Below are positions 27,689-37,258 of a stretch of 64,000 nucleotides of DNA, piece after piece. Source of the DNA: Bacteroidales bacterium (GTDB lineage: Bacteria; Bacteroidota; Bacteroidia; Bacteroidales; Paludibacteraceae); assembly GCA_015061185.1 (NCBI GenBank), contig SUWZ01000004.1, positions 1 through 64,000 on the forward strand, written 5' to 3'. The position numbers were made by a program, and so were the translations under genes. The notes under the pieces are model-generated. The model had not been told where the DNA came from. It was given only the letters and a program-made list of their open reading frames with translations, and did not search any database. Each line of letters starts with the position of its first letter. Within the stretch, counting starts at the first letter, position 1.

Positions 27689-28831
27689 TTAGTGATTATG
27701 ACTATGTCCCTCCGGAATAATGGCAGATGCCTCAGCAATCTTCAAATGTTTTGCTCCGTTTATTACAACAATATCTCCCTCTGCCAATCCATCTAAAACT
27801 CTATGGCGTTCACCATCATATTGTCCCAATTTCACCTCACGTTTTACATAATGTTCCGGCATAGTCTGAAGATAGACAAAATACAATCCTTGCTCTTCCA
27901 ATAGTGCTGAATGAGGAATGGATATCACATTATTTTCTTTACGTGCCAATAAATAAACATCAGCATAACTTCCGGGTAAAACATTACAGATATTATCAAA
28001 CTCGAATATTACCGGCAACATAAAAGAGCCTTGGGAGGTACTCTTTCCGTACGAAAGCAATTTGCCTGACATATTAGAGAGCTTATAGATAGAATCATCG
28101 TATGAGACCTTAAAATTTGCTGTTCTGATTGAAGGCAAATCTTGGGCATATTTTTCCGGAACATCTACATTAAGTTGCACTCTTTTGTTCTGTGTAACAA
28201 TGGCTATCGGGTCTCCTACAGTTACAAACTCACCTTGTTTTACCAATAAAGACTTTAAATAACCTGAAATAGGACTACTTGCACTAATACCATGCTCCGA
28301 TGAATTTTCATAATAGGCATCATAGGCATTTTTCGCTTGCATATAATCCAATTTTGCTTGATCATAATGCTTTTGAGAAATGATGTTGTCTTTTATCAAC
28401 TCTGACGCTCTATCATACTCTTTCTTCGCAGCCTCATAAACAGCAGTCAAACGTACACCCTCATCTCCATCTTGCATCTTTTTGGAGGAGATAGAAAGTA
28501 ATGTTTCACCACTTTTCAAATACATGCCTTCCGTCAAATTTTTTCCCGCAAAGAAAACTACTCCACTTGTTGGCGCAACTATCGTTTGTTCTCCACTACG
28601 AGTTGCACTAATCTTTCCACTCACTTTCAGCACATTGGAAAATGCTCCTAATCGTATTGTATCAACCTGCAATCCTATATGATGTGCATCATGCTCCGAA
28701 AATAAAACAACTCCATGATGATCCTCATGTTGCTCTTCGTCAACCTTATGATGATGTGATTGAGAATCATGACATGAACTTAATAATAACGTCACGATTA
28801 CAACCCCTAAATTTCTAATCTGATTTTTCAT
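27689..28831 (-). CDS. periplasmic adaptor (membrane fusion) lipoprotein, CusB/CzcB type
   Basis: 380 residues. Lipobox LLSSC (Cys20) directs lipidation. It is immediately followed by a His-rich stretch (SHHHKVDEEQHEDHH) and the protein ends in EGHSHNH; both are likely metal-binding. The core has the split lipoyl/barrel-sandwich halves (TIVAPTSGVVFF and ASSPISGYLKSLLV), an intervening helical hairpin, then a beta-barrel and membrane-proximal domain. It is 12 nt upstream of the RND pump gene. The adaptor joins the pump to the TolC-like duct and may hand over metal. Confidence 0.92.
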   Translation of the reverse strand: MKNQIRNLGVVIVTLLLSSCHDSQSHHHKVDEEQHEDHHGVVLFSEHDAHHIGLQVDTIRLGAFSNVLKVSGKISATRSGEQTIVAPTSGVVFFAGKNLTEGMYLKSGETLLSISSKKMQDGDEGVRLTAVYEAAKKEYDRASELIKDNIISQKHYDQAKLDYMQAKNAYDAYYENSSEHGISASSPISGYLKSLLVKQGEFVTVGDPIAIVTQNKRVQLNVDVPEKYAQDLPSIRTANFKVSYDDSIYKLSNMSGKLLSYGKSTSQGSFMLPVIFEFDNICNVLPGSYADVYLLARKENNVISIPHSALLEEQGLYFVYLQTMPEHYVKREVKLGQYDGERHRVLDGLAEGDIVVINGAKHLKIAEASAIIPEGHSHNH

Positions 28832-28969
28832 TTTTGATTTTAATAATTTTAATATAGTCTCAATAGAATAGTCTCTGCTTAAAGTCTTTTCTAAGAGACA
28901 TTTGCAAATTTTTAAATTCTTTGAGAAATGGTTTTAAATTGATTCTTTTTACCAAAAAATTCATACAAA

Positions 28970-29368
28970 CTAAACGGTTGGCGGTGCTCGTAGATTTTTA
29001 AAACTTAAATACTCATAGGTATATAAACATACTGTATTACACTCATAAAAAGCATCTTCTGAGCAAGGCGAAAAAAAACGAACAGAACCATCAGTCAACA
29101 ATGCAGATGGAGAGTAGGAAAAATCTGTCAAACCACCTTTTGTCCGAGCTGAATAGGCAGAACCGTCTGCATTAGAAATCGAACAAGCTAAACAATCTTT
29201 ACAATCTGAATAGGGTGCATGACAATGATGAAGAACAACACAATGTTCTCCACGTCCACTTTCACACGTTTCGCAACATCCATGGTGATGAAAACAGCAC
29301 CCAAAAAGAATTAGCAAAGGAAACGTTAAAAGTAAAACCAGCAAAAAAGCCAATCGCCTACTATTCAT
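28970..29368 (-). CDS. Cys/His-rich exported small protein of the metal efflux locus
   Basis: 132 residues from the ATG at 29368. Signal peptide or anchor (RLAFLLVLLLTFPLLILFG) followed by a dense metal-ligand region, CCFHHHGCCETCES, then HCVVLHHCHAP and CKDCLAC, and a C-terminal part ending NLRAPP. I recall similar small proteins with an 'RAPP/RGPP' tail next to Bacteroidetes RND metal operons. A periplasmic metal sensor or chaperone is plausible. It is the first gene before the adaptor, with 138 nt between. A TTG further upstream is inside the promoter and was rejected as start. Confidence 0.7.
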   Translation of the reverse strand: MNSRRLAFLLVLLLTFPLLILFGCCFHHHGCCETCESGRGEHCVVLHHCHAPYSDCKDCLACSISNADGSAYSARTKGGLTDFSYSPSALLTDGSVRFFSPCSEDAFYECNTVCLYTYEYLSFKNLRAPPTV

Positions 29369-29372
29369 ACTG

Positions 29373-29403
29373 CAAAGATACAAAATAATCAGAATAATGT
29401 CAA
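29373..29403 (-). promoter_or_regulatory. promoter giving a near-leaderless mRNA for the Cys/His-rich gene
   Basis: On the minus strand TTGA, 19 nt, then TATCTTTG (29380-29373). The G of the -7 box is 5 nt from the ATG at 29368, so transcription should start at about the start codon. Confidence 0.6.
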
Positions 29404-29465
29404 CTTACCTCAATAAAACTTGTCTGAAAATAATTTAACTACCTTTCACTCTGATTACAAAGTTT

Positions 29466-30194
29466 TTAATACTCTACATCAACCAAAAATAACCCCTTGG
29501 CAGGAACAGACATTCCTGCAGCACATCTATCTTTACTTTCAATAATATTTCTAAATTCTTCAACAGTGATTGCTCCTTTCCCAACCTCTATCAATGTTCC
29601 AACTATGGCTCTCACCATATTTCGCAAAAAACGGTCTGCCTTTATGGTAAAAACAAGGTAGTCACCCTGTCTGTCCCAATGTGCGTGATAGATTTTACAA
29701 TTGTTCGTCTTTACATCTGTATGCACCTTGCTAAAACTTGTAAAATCAATATAATCAAACAACGTTTTGGCTGCCTCATTCATTTTTTCTTCATCCAAAG
29801 CAAATGTAATTCTTGCCGAAAATTCATCATCAAAAGGAGACTTTTTGGTAGAAACATAATATTTATAGGTTCTGGATTTTGCACTAAAACGTGCATGCAT
29901 TGAGTCTTCAACTTCAAATATAGATTCAATTGAAATATCCTTGGGCAACAAACTATTTAGCCGATAAACAACTTTAGATGAATCCTCAATATAAAAAGGG
30001 AGATCAAAATGGGCAATCATATTCACGGCATGAACACCGGCATCTGTCCTCCCGGCTCCGGTTAGCTCTACCTGAAAACGAAAAACCAACGACATTGCAT
30101 CCGTCAATACCGACTGGACAGAAATGTCGTTGGGCTGTATCTGCCAACCATGATAATTTGTTCCCTTATAAGAGAATTTAATAAAATATCTCAT
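29466..30194 (-). CDS. truA: tRNA pseudouridine(38-40) synthase
   Basis: 242 residues. TruA converts uridines 38-40 of the anticodon arm to pseudouridine. The catalytic motif GAGRTDAGVHA contains Asp51. FIKFSYKGTNYHGWQIQP at the N-terminus and NFLRNMVR-type FLRNMVRAIVG near residue 200 are the other landmarks. The gene begins 9 nt after dapA in the same direction, so the two are probably cotranscribed. Confidence 0.95.
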   Translation of the reverse strand: MRYFIKFSYKGTNYHGWQIQPNDISVQSVLTDAMSLVFRFQVELTGAGRTDAGVHAVNMIAHFDLPFYIEDSSKVVYRLNSLLPKDISIESIFEVEDSMHARFSAKSRTYKYYVSTKKSPFDDEFSARITFALDEEKMNEAAKTLFDYIDFTSFSKVHTDVKTNNCKIYHAHWDRQGDYLVFTIKADRFLRNMVRAIVGTLIEVGKGAITVEEFRNIIESKDRCAAGMSVPAKGLFLVDVEY

Positions 30195-30203
30195 GGGGCG
30201 AAT

Positions 30204-31097
30204 TTAACACTTAACATCCAAACTTTTCAACACGTCACGAATCTTTTCGTATGTATCCATGCGCGTAGGGACAAGTGGTAAACGCAATCTATTATCAATA
30301 TAACCCATCAAAGAGAGCATACATTTTACTCCGGCAGGGTTTCCATCAACAAACAACAAATCAAACAAATCAGTGAATTTCTGATGAATCTCTCGTGCAG
30401 ATTCATACTCTCCTTGCAAACTTAAACGAATCATTCGTCCAAATTCTTTTGGGAAAGCATTACCAATAACTGAAATCACACCTTGCGCCCCCATCGTAAT
30501 TAATGGATAGGCAATGCCATCATCTCCGGACAAGACCATAAACTCTTTCGGCTTGCGCTTGATGATGTCATTGATTTGATCCATATTTCCGCACGCCTCC
30601 TTTATGGCTATGATATTATCAAATTCACGCGCTAAACGAATCGTTGTCTCCACTTGCATATTCACACCGGTACGACCGGGAACATTGTACAATATAATCG
30701 GCAATTTCGATGCTTTAGCTATGGCACTATAGTGCTGATAAATACCCTCTTGAGACGGTTTATTATAATACGGAACAACAGATAATATCGCATCAATACC
30801 TACAAAAGATTCGGTTTGCAAACGCTTTACAATGGCTGCCGTGTTATTTCCTCCGACTCCTAACACAATAGGAACTCTACCCTTTACCTTAGAAACTACA
30901 AAATCAACAATTTCTGTCTTCTCCTCTTCAGACAAAGTAGGAGTTTCACCTGTTGTCCCCAAAACAACCAAATAGTCTGCATTATTTTGCAATTGATACT
31001 CAACTAAACGACCTAGTCGCTCATAATCGACACTTTCGTCTTCATTGAAAGGTGTTATCAAAGCAATTCCTAATCCTGTAAATTTTGTATGTATCAT
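30204..31097 (-). CDS. dapA: 4-hydroxy-tetrahydrodipicolinate synthase
   Basis: 297 residues, a TIM-barrel lyase condensing pyruvate with aspartate semialdehyde, the first committed step to diaminopimelate and lysine. Key residues are present: GTTGE (48-52), Tyr137 in LYNVPGRTG, and Schiff-base Lys166 in IIAIKEACG. The -7 element TACCTTTG at 31131-31138 gives a leader of about 30 nt. No lysine riboswitch-like structure fits in this leader. Confidence 0.95.
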   Translation of the reverse strand: MIHTKFTGLGIALITPFNEDESVDYERLGRLVEYQLQNNADYLVVLGTTGETPTLSEEEKTEIVDFVVSKVKGRVPIVLGVGGNNTAAIVKRLQTESFVGIDAILSVVPYYNKPSQEGIYQHYSAIAKASKLPIILYNVPGRTGVNMQVETTIRLAREFDNIIAIKEACGNMDQINDIIKRKPKEFMVLSGDDGIAYPLITMGAQGVISVIGNAFPKEFGRMIRLSLQGEYESAREIHQKFTDLFDLLFVDGNPAGVKCMLSLMGYIDNRLRLPLVPTRMDTYEKIRDVLKSLDVKC

Positions 31098-31130
31098 TTT
31101 CCTAAATTCTCTCTTTTAAATTTGCGACTT

Positions 31131-31138
31131 CAAAGGTA
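31131..31138 (-). promoter_or_regulatory. -7 box of the dapA-truA promoter
   Basis: TACCTTTG on the minus strand fits TAnnTTTG, 34 nt before the dapA ATG. A clear -33 TTTG is not evident. Confidence 0.5.
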
Positions 31139-31251
31139 TAAAAAATTATTCTATCATTACTCTATGATATCATTTTTTTATAACATGTATCTCGAACATA
31201 TCATTTTATTTAAAAATGATTCTAACCATGAACAAACTATATCATTGTCAC

Positions 31252-31776
31252 TTATGCCGATTTTATCATTTTGAGGTAATGTAAAATTTGCTGCAACAAA
31301 TCGATGGGAGCAACTTTCCCATTCATATCCATCTTAAAATCATATATATCAAAATCATCTTTCGTCAATCCACAACGACACGGAGCTTTTGAAATTCCAG
31401 CTAAAAATTTTAATGGAAGCACCTCTTGTGTTGTCAAATCCAACAACAAATCTACCTCTTGCGCCCAATACTTGTTAATAATAATCTTATTAGGCTTTTG
31501 AAAAAAAGAGATTGACTTACTATTAAACAATGTTACCAAATCATTATCCAACTTTGGCAATTCTTTTCCATCTTTAAAACACCAAATATGCACATCCTTC
31601 CCTTCCATCAATTCCAAAGCTGACGTAAGAAAATTTCTATTCAAATCAGTATATGAGATTAACAATACAATTTTATTTGCATCATCCCAACTGACAAAAC
31701 TCTTTTGGCGTTTCAACTTTTTTGCCAACTTCTTGATTTGCCAGTTAATATATTTCCGTTTCCAATTCAAAAACAT
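31252..31776 (-). CDS. DUF6913-like hypothetical protein
   Basis: 174 residues. A basic N-terminal helix (NWKRKYINWQIKKLAKKLKRQ) precedes an alpha/beta domain (KIVLLISYTDLNR, VDLLLDLTTQEVLPLKFLAG). In my memory this pattern belongs to a Bacteroidetes-specific family that sits near ligA and dapA. No catalytic motif is recognisable. It begins 2 nt after the ligA stop, so it is cotranscribed with ligA. Function unknown. Confidence 0.8.
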   Translation of the reverse strand: MFLNWKRKYINWQIKKLAKKLKRQKSFVSWDDANKIVLLISYTDLNRNFLTSALELMEGKDVHIWCFKDGKELPKLDNDLVTLFNSKSISFFQKPNKIIINKYWAQEVDLLLDLTTQEVLPLKFLAGISKAPCRCGLTKDDFDIYDFKMDMNGKVAPIDLLQQILHYLKMIKSA

Positions 31777-31778
31777 AC

Positions 31779-33776
31779 CTATTCAATCATTTTAATAAAA
31801 TCTGCTTCACTGATTATTTTCACTCCTAACGCATTAGCCTTTTCCAACTTTGCCGGGCCCATATTGGCACCCGCCAAAACATAATCTGTTTTAGACGAAA
31901 TGGAAGAGACATTTTTCCCGCCATGAGCTTCTATTAATTGTTTTAACTCATCGCGAGAATAACGTTCAAACGTTCCACTAATAACAATGGACAAGCCCTC
32001 TAAGTTATTGCTCGCTTGCTCGTCTGCTTGACTTATGGCAAATTGCAATCCGGCCTCCTTCAACCGATTCACTATATCTCGATTCTGCTCATTGGCAAAA
32101 AATTCCATAACACTATTGGCAATAACCTCACCAACTTCATCTATATCCATTAATGTTTGATAAGAAGCTGAAGATATTGCCTCTATATTTTGTAATGCCG
32201 ATGCAATCTTCTTTGCCGTAGTGGAACCCACATATCGAATACCCAAGGCAAACAACACTCTGTCAAATGGCACCGATTTTGATTGCTCCAAGCTCTCCGC
32301 CAAACGCTTTGCACTTTGCATTCCCCAACGTGGCAAAGAGGCTATTTCCTGAAAATTCAATGAATACAAGTCTGCCACATTTTTCACCATTCCCAACTCA
32401 TAAAAAAGATTCACATTTTCTTCTCCTAAGTTGATATTCATAGCTTTCCTACTGGCAAAATGGATAATACGTCCCTTAATCTGCGGAGGACAAGTTGTAT
32501 CATTAGGACAATAATGCGCAGCCTCTCCCTCCATTCGTTTCAACTCTGCCCCGCACTCCGGGCATTGAGAAATAAAATGAACTCGTTCTCCCACTCCGCT
32601 CTTCCGCGCCTCTTCATCGACCCCAACTATTTTAGGAATTATCTCTCCTCCCTTTTCAACATAAACGCTGTCTCCAATATGTAAATCCAATCCTGCAATA
32701 ATATCGGCATTGTGCAACGAAGCGCGTTTTACCACAGTACCGGAAAGTGTCACCGGTTCCAAATTTGCTACGGGAGTAATGGTGCCCATTCGCCCCACCT
32801 GAAACGAAACAGACTTCAACTGCGTTGCAATTCTTTCTGCTTGAAATTTATATGCAATTGCCCAACGCGGAGTTTTAGAGGTAAATCCCAATAAATGTTG
32901 CTGTTCAACGGCATCTACTTTCAAGACTATTCCATCTGTAGCTACCGGCAACTCTCTACGAGCATCATCCCAATATTGAATATAGTCAAATATCTCTTCT
33001 AATGTTGAACATCGCTTGCTTGCGTCAGATATCTTAAATCCCCACTCCTTTGCTTTTTGCAAATTTTCGTAATGAGAAGAATAATCTTCATCATCACTGA
33101 TAAAATAGTACAAATAGGCATCCAACTTCCGTTTAGCCACCTCTTTCGAGTTTAACAACTTCAATGTACCCGAAGCAGCATTTCGTGGATTGGCGAAAGG
33201 AGGCAAACCGTTCTCTACACGTTCTACATTCAACTCATTAAATACCGACCAAGGCATCAAAATCTCACCTCTGATTTCAAACACTTCGGGATAACCGGAT
33301 CCTTGTAAAACCAAAGGAATTGAAGAGATTGTACGAACATTTTCTGTCACATCATCACCCTTTTCTCCATCACCCCTCGTTACAGCTCGCACCAATCGTC
33401 CATCTTCATACCTTAATGAGATAGATGTACCATCATATTTCAACTCACAATCAACAAGAAAATCAACTCCCAAAGCCTTTCTAATGCGCATATAAAAATC
33501 TGTCACTTCAGCATTTGAATAGGTATTTGCCAAAGATAACATCGGATAAGAATGAGTTATCTGCTTAAATTCATTTGAGATATCACTACCCACTCTTTTA
33601 GTTGGCGAATTTGGGTCATCTAACTCCGGATGCAATGCCTCTAATCGCTGCAACTTCTTCATTTTCATATCAAAATCATAATCGGAGATGGTAGGTGCCG
33701 ACAAAACATAATAGTTATAATTATGCCTATTCAACTCGTCTCTTAATGAATTTATTAAATCAATATCCGAATTCAT
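31779..33776 (-). CDS. ligA: NAD-dependent DNA ligase
   Basis: 665 residues from the ATG at 33776. All LigA domains are present: Ia (residues 1-70), nucleotidyltransferase with adenylated Lys113 in CELKYDG, OB fold, a four-cysteine zinc finger (CPECGAEL...[10 protein letters not shown]), HhH repeats (from ~510) and a C-terminal BRCT domain ([12 protein letters not shown] onwards). It seals nicks during replication and repair. The frame stays open 55 codons upstream to a GTG inside a terminator hairpin; the extension is hydrophobic and not part of the family, so the ATG is the true start. Confidence 0.95.
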   Translation of the reverse strand: MNSDIDLINSLRDELNRHNYNYYVLSAPTISDYDFDMKMKKLQRLEALHPELDDPNSPTKRVGSDISNEFKQITHSYPMLSLANTYSNAEVTDFYMRIRKALGVDFLVDCELKYDGTSISLRYEDGRLVRAVTRGDGEKGDDVTENVRTISSIPLVLQGSGYPEVFEIRGEILMPWSVFNELNVERVENGLPPFANPRNAASGTLKLLNSKEVAKRKLDAYLYYFISDDEDYSSHYENLQKAKEWGFKISDASKRCSTLEEIFDYIQYWDDARRELPVATDGIVLKVDAVEQQHLLGFTSKTPRWAIAYKFQAERIATQLKSVSFQVGRMGTITPVANLEPVTLSGTVVKRASLHNADIIAGLDLHIGDSVYVEKGGEIIPKIVGVDEEARKSGVGERVHFISQCPECGAELKRMEGEAAHYCPNDTTCPPQIKGRIIHFASRKAMNINLGEENVNLFYELGMVKNVADLYSLNFQEIASLPRWGMQSAKRLAESLEQSKSVPFDRVLFALGIRYVGSTTAKKIASALQNIEAISSASYQTLMDIDEVGEVIANSVMEFFANEQNRDIVNRLKEAGLQFAISQADEQASNNLEGLSIVISGTFERYSRDELKQLIEAHGGKNVSSISSKTDYVLAGANMGPAKLEKANALGVKIISEADFIKMIE

Positions 33777-33935
33777 AATTTTCAATTTAGTAGCAACAAA
33801 TCTACAATTATTGAGCGAAATAAGGAAATATTTTCCAACATATTTGCACGTAAAATAGTTTATAAAAAAACAGATACACCAATTAATAAAAGAGAAAGGA
33901 GCGACTAAACAAGAGAAAATAATAGAAACAAAAAA

Positions 33936-33963
33936 AGTCACGGCTAAAATTTTAACCGTGACT
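33936..33963 (-). terminator. terminator of the 6S-like RNA
   Basis: Minus-strand hairpin AGTCACGGTTAAAA/TTTTAGCCGTGACT followed by TTTTTTTG. It ends the transcript that starts near 34164 and insulates ligA from it. Confidence 0.9.
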
Positions 33964-34164
33964 CCTATAAAGATGCCGCACCGTGATTAAATTAAACTCC
34001 CGAAAACAGGATTTGGATGTATGACCAATCTTTGTAATCCACCGTGCATAATGCAACCCGAAGGTGTGGCCCGCCATTGATTGAAAGGGACATCCGGAAT
34101 AGAATAAATGTTAAGTTTAACAATCAATTGACGATGCGACAATACGTTAATGATCTCCTTTTGT
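33936..34164 (-). ncRNA. 6S RNA-like transcript (SsrS / Bacteroidales-1-type candidate)
   Basis: A gene-free interval with its own promoter (TATCTTTG, minus strand 34178-34171) and strong terminator. The inner region (about 33966-34098) has GGATGTC ... GGCGGGCCACACC near the 5' side and CACGGTGCGGCATC near the 3' side. GATGTC/GGCATC can pair, and these words recall the closing regions of E. coli 6S RNA (GCGGGCC and GCGGCATC). An apical hairpin GATTGG/CCAAATC is present. A competing ATTGATTG/CAATCAAT hairpin in the 5' part weakens the fold. 6S RNA binds and restrains housekeeping RNA polymerase. A covariance search would decide. Confidence 0.55.
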
Positions 34165-34170
34165 TTGATT

Positions 34171-34178
34171 CAAAGATA
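34171..34178 (-). promoter_or_regulatory. -7 box of the 6S-like RNA
   Basis: TATCTTTG on the minus strand, a full TAnnTTTG match. The best -33 candidate 19 nt upstream is TTGC. Confidence 0.55.
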
Positions 34179-34278
34179 AATCATTTTTTTGTAAATTGCA
34201 ATAGAAAATACACTTTTTATTTTCAAAAAATTATTGTTATATTGCATAGATTTTGGTTTTAATTTATTGTTTATAACA

Positions 34279-34983
34279 ATGGAACATGCTCTATACTTGA
34301 TACCCAACACTTTAGGTGAATGTGAAACGTCAAATGTTTTACCGGCTATCAATATTGATATCATTAGAAAGATTAAACATTTTATTGTAGAAGACGTAAG
34401 AACTGCTCGCCGGTTCTTAAAAAAGGTTGATTCCAACATCAATATAGATGAATTGCAATTTTATACTCTCAATAAACACACCTCTCCCAACGATCTTTCT
34501 TCATACTTAGAACCATTGGAAAAAGGTTTTGACATGGGTGTAATCTCAGAAGCCGGATGCCCTGCTATTGCAGATCCCGGAGCTGAAGTCGTAAAAATAG
34601 CTCAAACAAAAAATCTTAAAGTGGTGCCATTGGTTGGTCCATCCTCCATTTTATTGGGTCTAATGGCCTCAGGATTTAATGGGCAAAGTTTCGCTTTTGT
34701 CGGATATCTGCCAATTCAAGGCAACGAAAGAACTCAACGTATCAAACAATTAGAAAAAAGAGCAAAGACAGAAAATCAATCTCAAATTTTCATCGAAACT
34801 CCTTACAGAAATCAAAAACTTTTGTCCGAAATACTCTCCACTTGTCAAGGAAATACAAAACTTTGCATCGCTTGCGATATTACCTTGGAAAGCGAATATA
34901 TCAAAACCAAAAGCATTAATGAGTGGAAAAAGTCGGCTCTGCCTGACTTAAATAAACGACCCTCAATTTTTATTTTATACTAA
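34279..34983 (+). CDS. RsmI-family tetrapyrrole-methylase-fold methyltransferase
   Basis: 234 residues from the ATG at 34279 (an ATG 15 codons upstream is less likely because family members begin close to LYLIPNTLGE). The SAM-dependent tetrapyrrole-methylase fold shows ISEAGCPAIADPGAEVV, LVGPSSILLGLMASGFNGQSFAFVGYLP and IETPYRN, as in RsmI, which 2'-O-methylates C1402 of 16S rRNA. It differs from classical RsmI at the N-terminus (LIPNTLGECETSNVLP) and is a common second paralogue in Bacteroidetes. It is the only plus-strand gene in this part of the window. Confidence 0.82.
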   Translation: MEHALYLIPNTLGECETSNVLPAINIDIIRKIKHFIVEDVRTARRFLKKVDSNINIDELQFYTLNKHTSPNDLSSYLEPLEKGFDMGVISEAGCPAIADPGAEVVKIAQTKNLKVVPLVGPSSILLGLMASGFNGQSFAFVGYLPIQGNERTQRIKQLEKRAKTENQSQIFIETPYRNQKLLSEILSTCQGNTKLCIACDITLESEYIKTKSINEWKKSALPDLNKRPSIFILY

Positions 34984-35008
34984 AGTATAATATTAACAAA
35001 ACTCACCT

Positions 35009-36187
35009 TCAACTGATTTTTGTACACTTGATTATGCTATTTACACCGGCAATTGTTGTTCCAAAGAGATAACAATCGCCTCCCTCCTTGATTTTCATCC
35101 TTTTTCTAAACTCATCTACACTCATCGGGAAATTTCGCAAGGTAACGTTGGCTTTTGTTACTCCCGCCAACAGAGCTTTAAGCGATTTTTTGTTTAATGT
35201 TGAAGTTTCTTCTACATGAAATATTCTTCCCTGGAAATCAGATTGTAGTTGTTCTGATGTATATAGATGACTATTTACATCTAATTTACGGAGTTTATAA
35301 ACCTCACAAAGACGTTTAAAACAACCCGCTTTCAATATTGAGCTATTGGGCTCATATAGATAATCTCCAACTCTATCTGCTAATAACAATGGTTGTAAAC
35401 TCTCCTCGTTGTAGGTAAATTCAAATTTGGAATCTCCCTTTCGTTGGAGATTAAAACAAGTAATCTTAGGATCTTCTTTACCTTCCTTCTTGAGATGAAA
35501 TAACAACTCTTTACACTCGTTTTCAACAGAAATGACAAAGAGTTCTACCACACTCTCCAACTCTTTTATTGCCAAAGAAATATCCAACATCGGAGAGTAC
35601 TTCACCCAAACATCATCAGCTTTTTCAAATAAAAGATCTGTAAGTTCAGAGAGATTGGGTAAGCAATCGCAAATAGAGACCATCTTCCTTCCATAATCAT
35701 CTCTCCTTGCAGGATCTATATAAATTGTGGCAAACGGTTTCATGCTTTTCAAATAATCAACTGCATCTGCTTTGTTTACAGAAATATTTGTTAGACCTAA
35801 CACTCTATAATTATGAGTGACTATATCTGCCAATTCTGAATTCTTTTCAACATAAAAAACCTGCTGAAACGATTGAGACAAAAAGGCACAATCCACTCCA
35901 AATCCACCGGTCAAATCTACCAAAGTTTCACCTCTGATTAATTGCGATTTTAGTTGAGCAGTCTGTTCAGAAGAGCATTGTTCCATCGATAATTGAATAG
36001 GAAATTTCAGTCCTTTTACTTTGCTCCATGATGGAATTTTTGCACGACAACGTTGCCACCCGGATATTTGAGTCAGAACATAATTAAGATTCTCCCCTAA
36101 TAAAGAAGAAGAACGAAGAGCCAATTTCTTAACATCTTCGTTTCTATTATCTTCAATAAATTGTTCTAATTCACTCAATGACAACAT
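35009..36187 (-). CDS. class I SAM-dependent methyltransferase, PG_1098-like
   Basis: 392 residues. An N-terminal helical region is followed by a Rossmann methyltransferase core with LVDLTGGFGVDCAFLS (SAM-binding motif I, near residue 90) and TIYIDPARRDDYGRK (motif IV, near 153). The C-terminal half has a ferredoxin-like and a THUMP-like domain, an architecture known from Porphyromonas gingivalis PG_1098. The target is probably RNA but is not established. Stands alone, convergent with the RsmI-family gene. Confidence 0.82.
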   Translation of the reverse strand: MLSLSELEQFIEDNRNEDVKKLALRSSSLLGENLNYVLTQISGWQRCRAKIPSWSKVKGLKFPIQLSMEQCSSEQTAQLKSQLIRGETLVDLTGGFGVDCAFLSQSFQQVFYVEKNSELADIVTHNYRVLGLTNISVNKADAVDYLKSMKPFATIYIDPARRDDYGRKMVSICDCLPNLSELTDLLFEKADDVWVKYSPMLDISLAIKELESVVELFVISVENECKELLFHLKKEGKEDPKITCFNLQRKGDSKFEFTYNEESLQPLLLADRVGDYLYEPNSSILKAGCFKRLCEVYKLRKLDVNSHLYTSEQLQSDFQGRIFHVEETSTLNKKSLKALLAGVTKANVTLRNFPMSVDEFRKRMKIKEGGDCYLFGTTIAGVNSIIKCTKIS

Positions 36188-36292
36188 TATAGAATCTAAA
36201 ATGAAAATATTTTTAAAGGAGGGTTCTAAAAAAACTCATCATCCACTATCTATACATACTGCATTATAAACAGCAATTATGTAGAAGTCACT

Positions 36293-37156
36293 TTAACTAA
36301 AGACAACAGTTCTATTCTTGAAAGCTAACACTTTTCTATCAATATGTTTTTCAACGGCACGAGAAAGAACTATTTTTTCCAAATCTTGCCCCTTATGAAT
36401 GAAAGTTTTAACAGTATCTTTATGGGTAACTCTTACAACATCTTGTTCAATAATCGGACCTGCATCCAACTCGGTTGTAACATAATGACTTGTAGCTCCA
36501 ATAATCTTTACACCTCTCTCGTATGCTGCATGATAGGGCTTTGCTCCAATAAAAGCAGGCAAAAAGGAGTGATGAATATTGATGATATTATTAGGGAATG
36601 CATTGATCATATCTTCCGAAATAATTTGCATATAACGAGCTAAAACAATAAAATCCACCCTCTCATTTCTAAGCAATTCCATCTCCTTCTTCTCTTGTTC
36701 TAACTTGTTCTCTTTAGTTATAGGGAAGACATGGAAAGGGATACCAAACTTCTCTCCTATCCACTGCAAATCAGCATGATTACTAACAATCATTGGAATT
36801 TCAACATTTAAACCTCCATCTAAATAACGAGACAATATATCGAAAAGACAGTGAGACATTTTTGAAACAAAAATAGCCATACGAGGCTTAACATCTGAGA
36901 AATTCAGCGTAAATACCATATCATATTTGTTTGCATAAAGCGTTCTAAAATACTCTTCAATCTTGTCACGAGGAATTATAAAATCCTTCAAATCCCACTC
37001 AACACGCATAAAGAATGTATTCTGAACATAATCTACATGCTGATCCAAATATACAATATTACCCTTATTAACATTGATAAAATCTGTCACTGCCGCTAAA
37101 ATTCCTTGCTTATCGGGACAATGAATCAATAGAATTGCCGTCTGTTTTTTTTCCAT
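36293..37156 (-). CDS. purU: formyltetrahydrofolate deformylase
   Basis: 287 residues. An N-terminal ACT regulatory domain (1-85) precedes a formyltransferase-fold domain with the catalytic set Asn193, His195 and Asp231 (INIHHSFLPAF and TTELDAGPI). It releases formate from 10-formyl-THF to balance one-carbon pools. The preceding -7 element TAAATTTG (37173-37180) gives a leader of about 10 nt. Monocistronic. Confidence 0.94.
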   Translation of the reverse strand: MEKKQTAILLIHCPDKQGILAAVTDFINVNKGNIVYLDQHVDYVQNTFFMRVEWDLKDFIIPRDKIEEYFRTLYANKYDMVFTLNFSDVKPRMAIFVSKMSHCLFDILSRYLDGGLNVEIPMIVSNHADLQWIGEKFGIPFHVFPITKENKLEQEKKEMELLRNERVDFIVLARYMQIISEDMINAFPNNIINIHHSFLPAFIGAKPYHAAYERGVKIIGATSHYVTTELDAGPIIEQDVVRVTHKDTVKTFIHKGQDLEKIVLSRAVEKHIDRKVLAFKNRTVVFS

Positions 37157-37172
37157 TTCTCTTAATTTTTTG

Positions 37173-37180
37173 CAAATTTA
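37173..37180 (-). promoter_or_regulatory. -7 box of the purU promoter
   Basis: TAAATTTG on the minus strand, 17 nt before the purU ATG. No perfect -33 TTTG. Confidence 0.5.
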
Positions 37181-37258
37181 ATCAAAATCACTTATATCTA
37201 TAGCTATGTATAGGAGAAAGTTTAGGTCTTCTTTAAAATTTTAACGACAGGTTAAAAT

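Noticed and set aside
33777..33941. In-frame N-terminal extension of LigA to a GTG codon
   Set aside because: The GTG lies inside a terminator hairpin, the extension is hydrophobic and absent from the LigA family, and the ATG at 33776 matches the usual N-terminus.
34044..34262. 72-residue plus-strand open frame opposite the 6S-like RNA
   Set aside because: Sequence is better explained by the structured minus-strand RNA; no protein signature.
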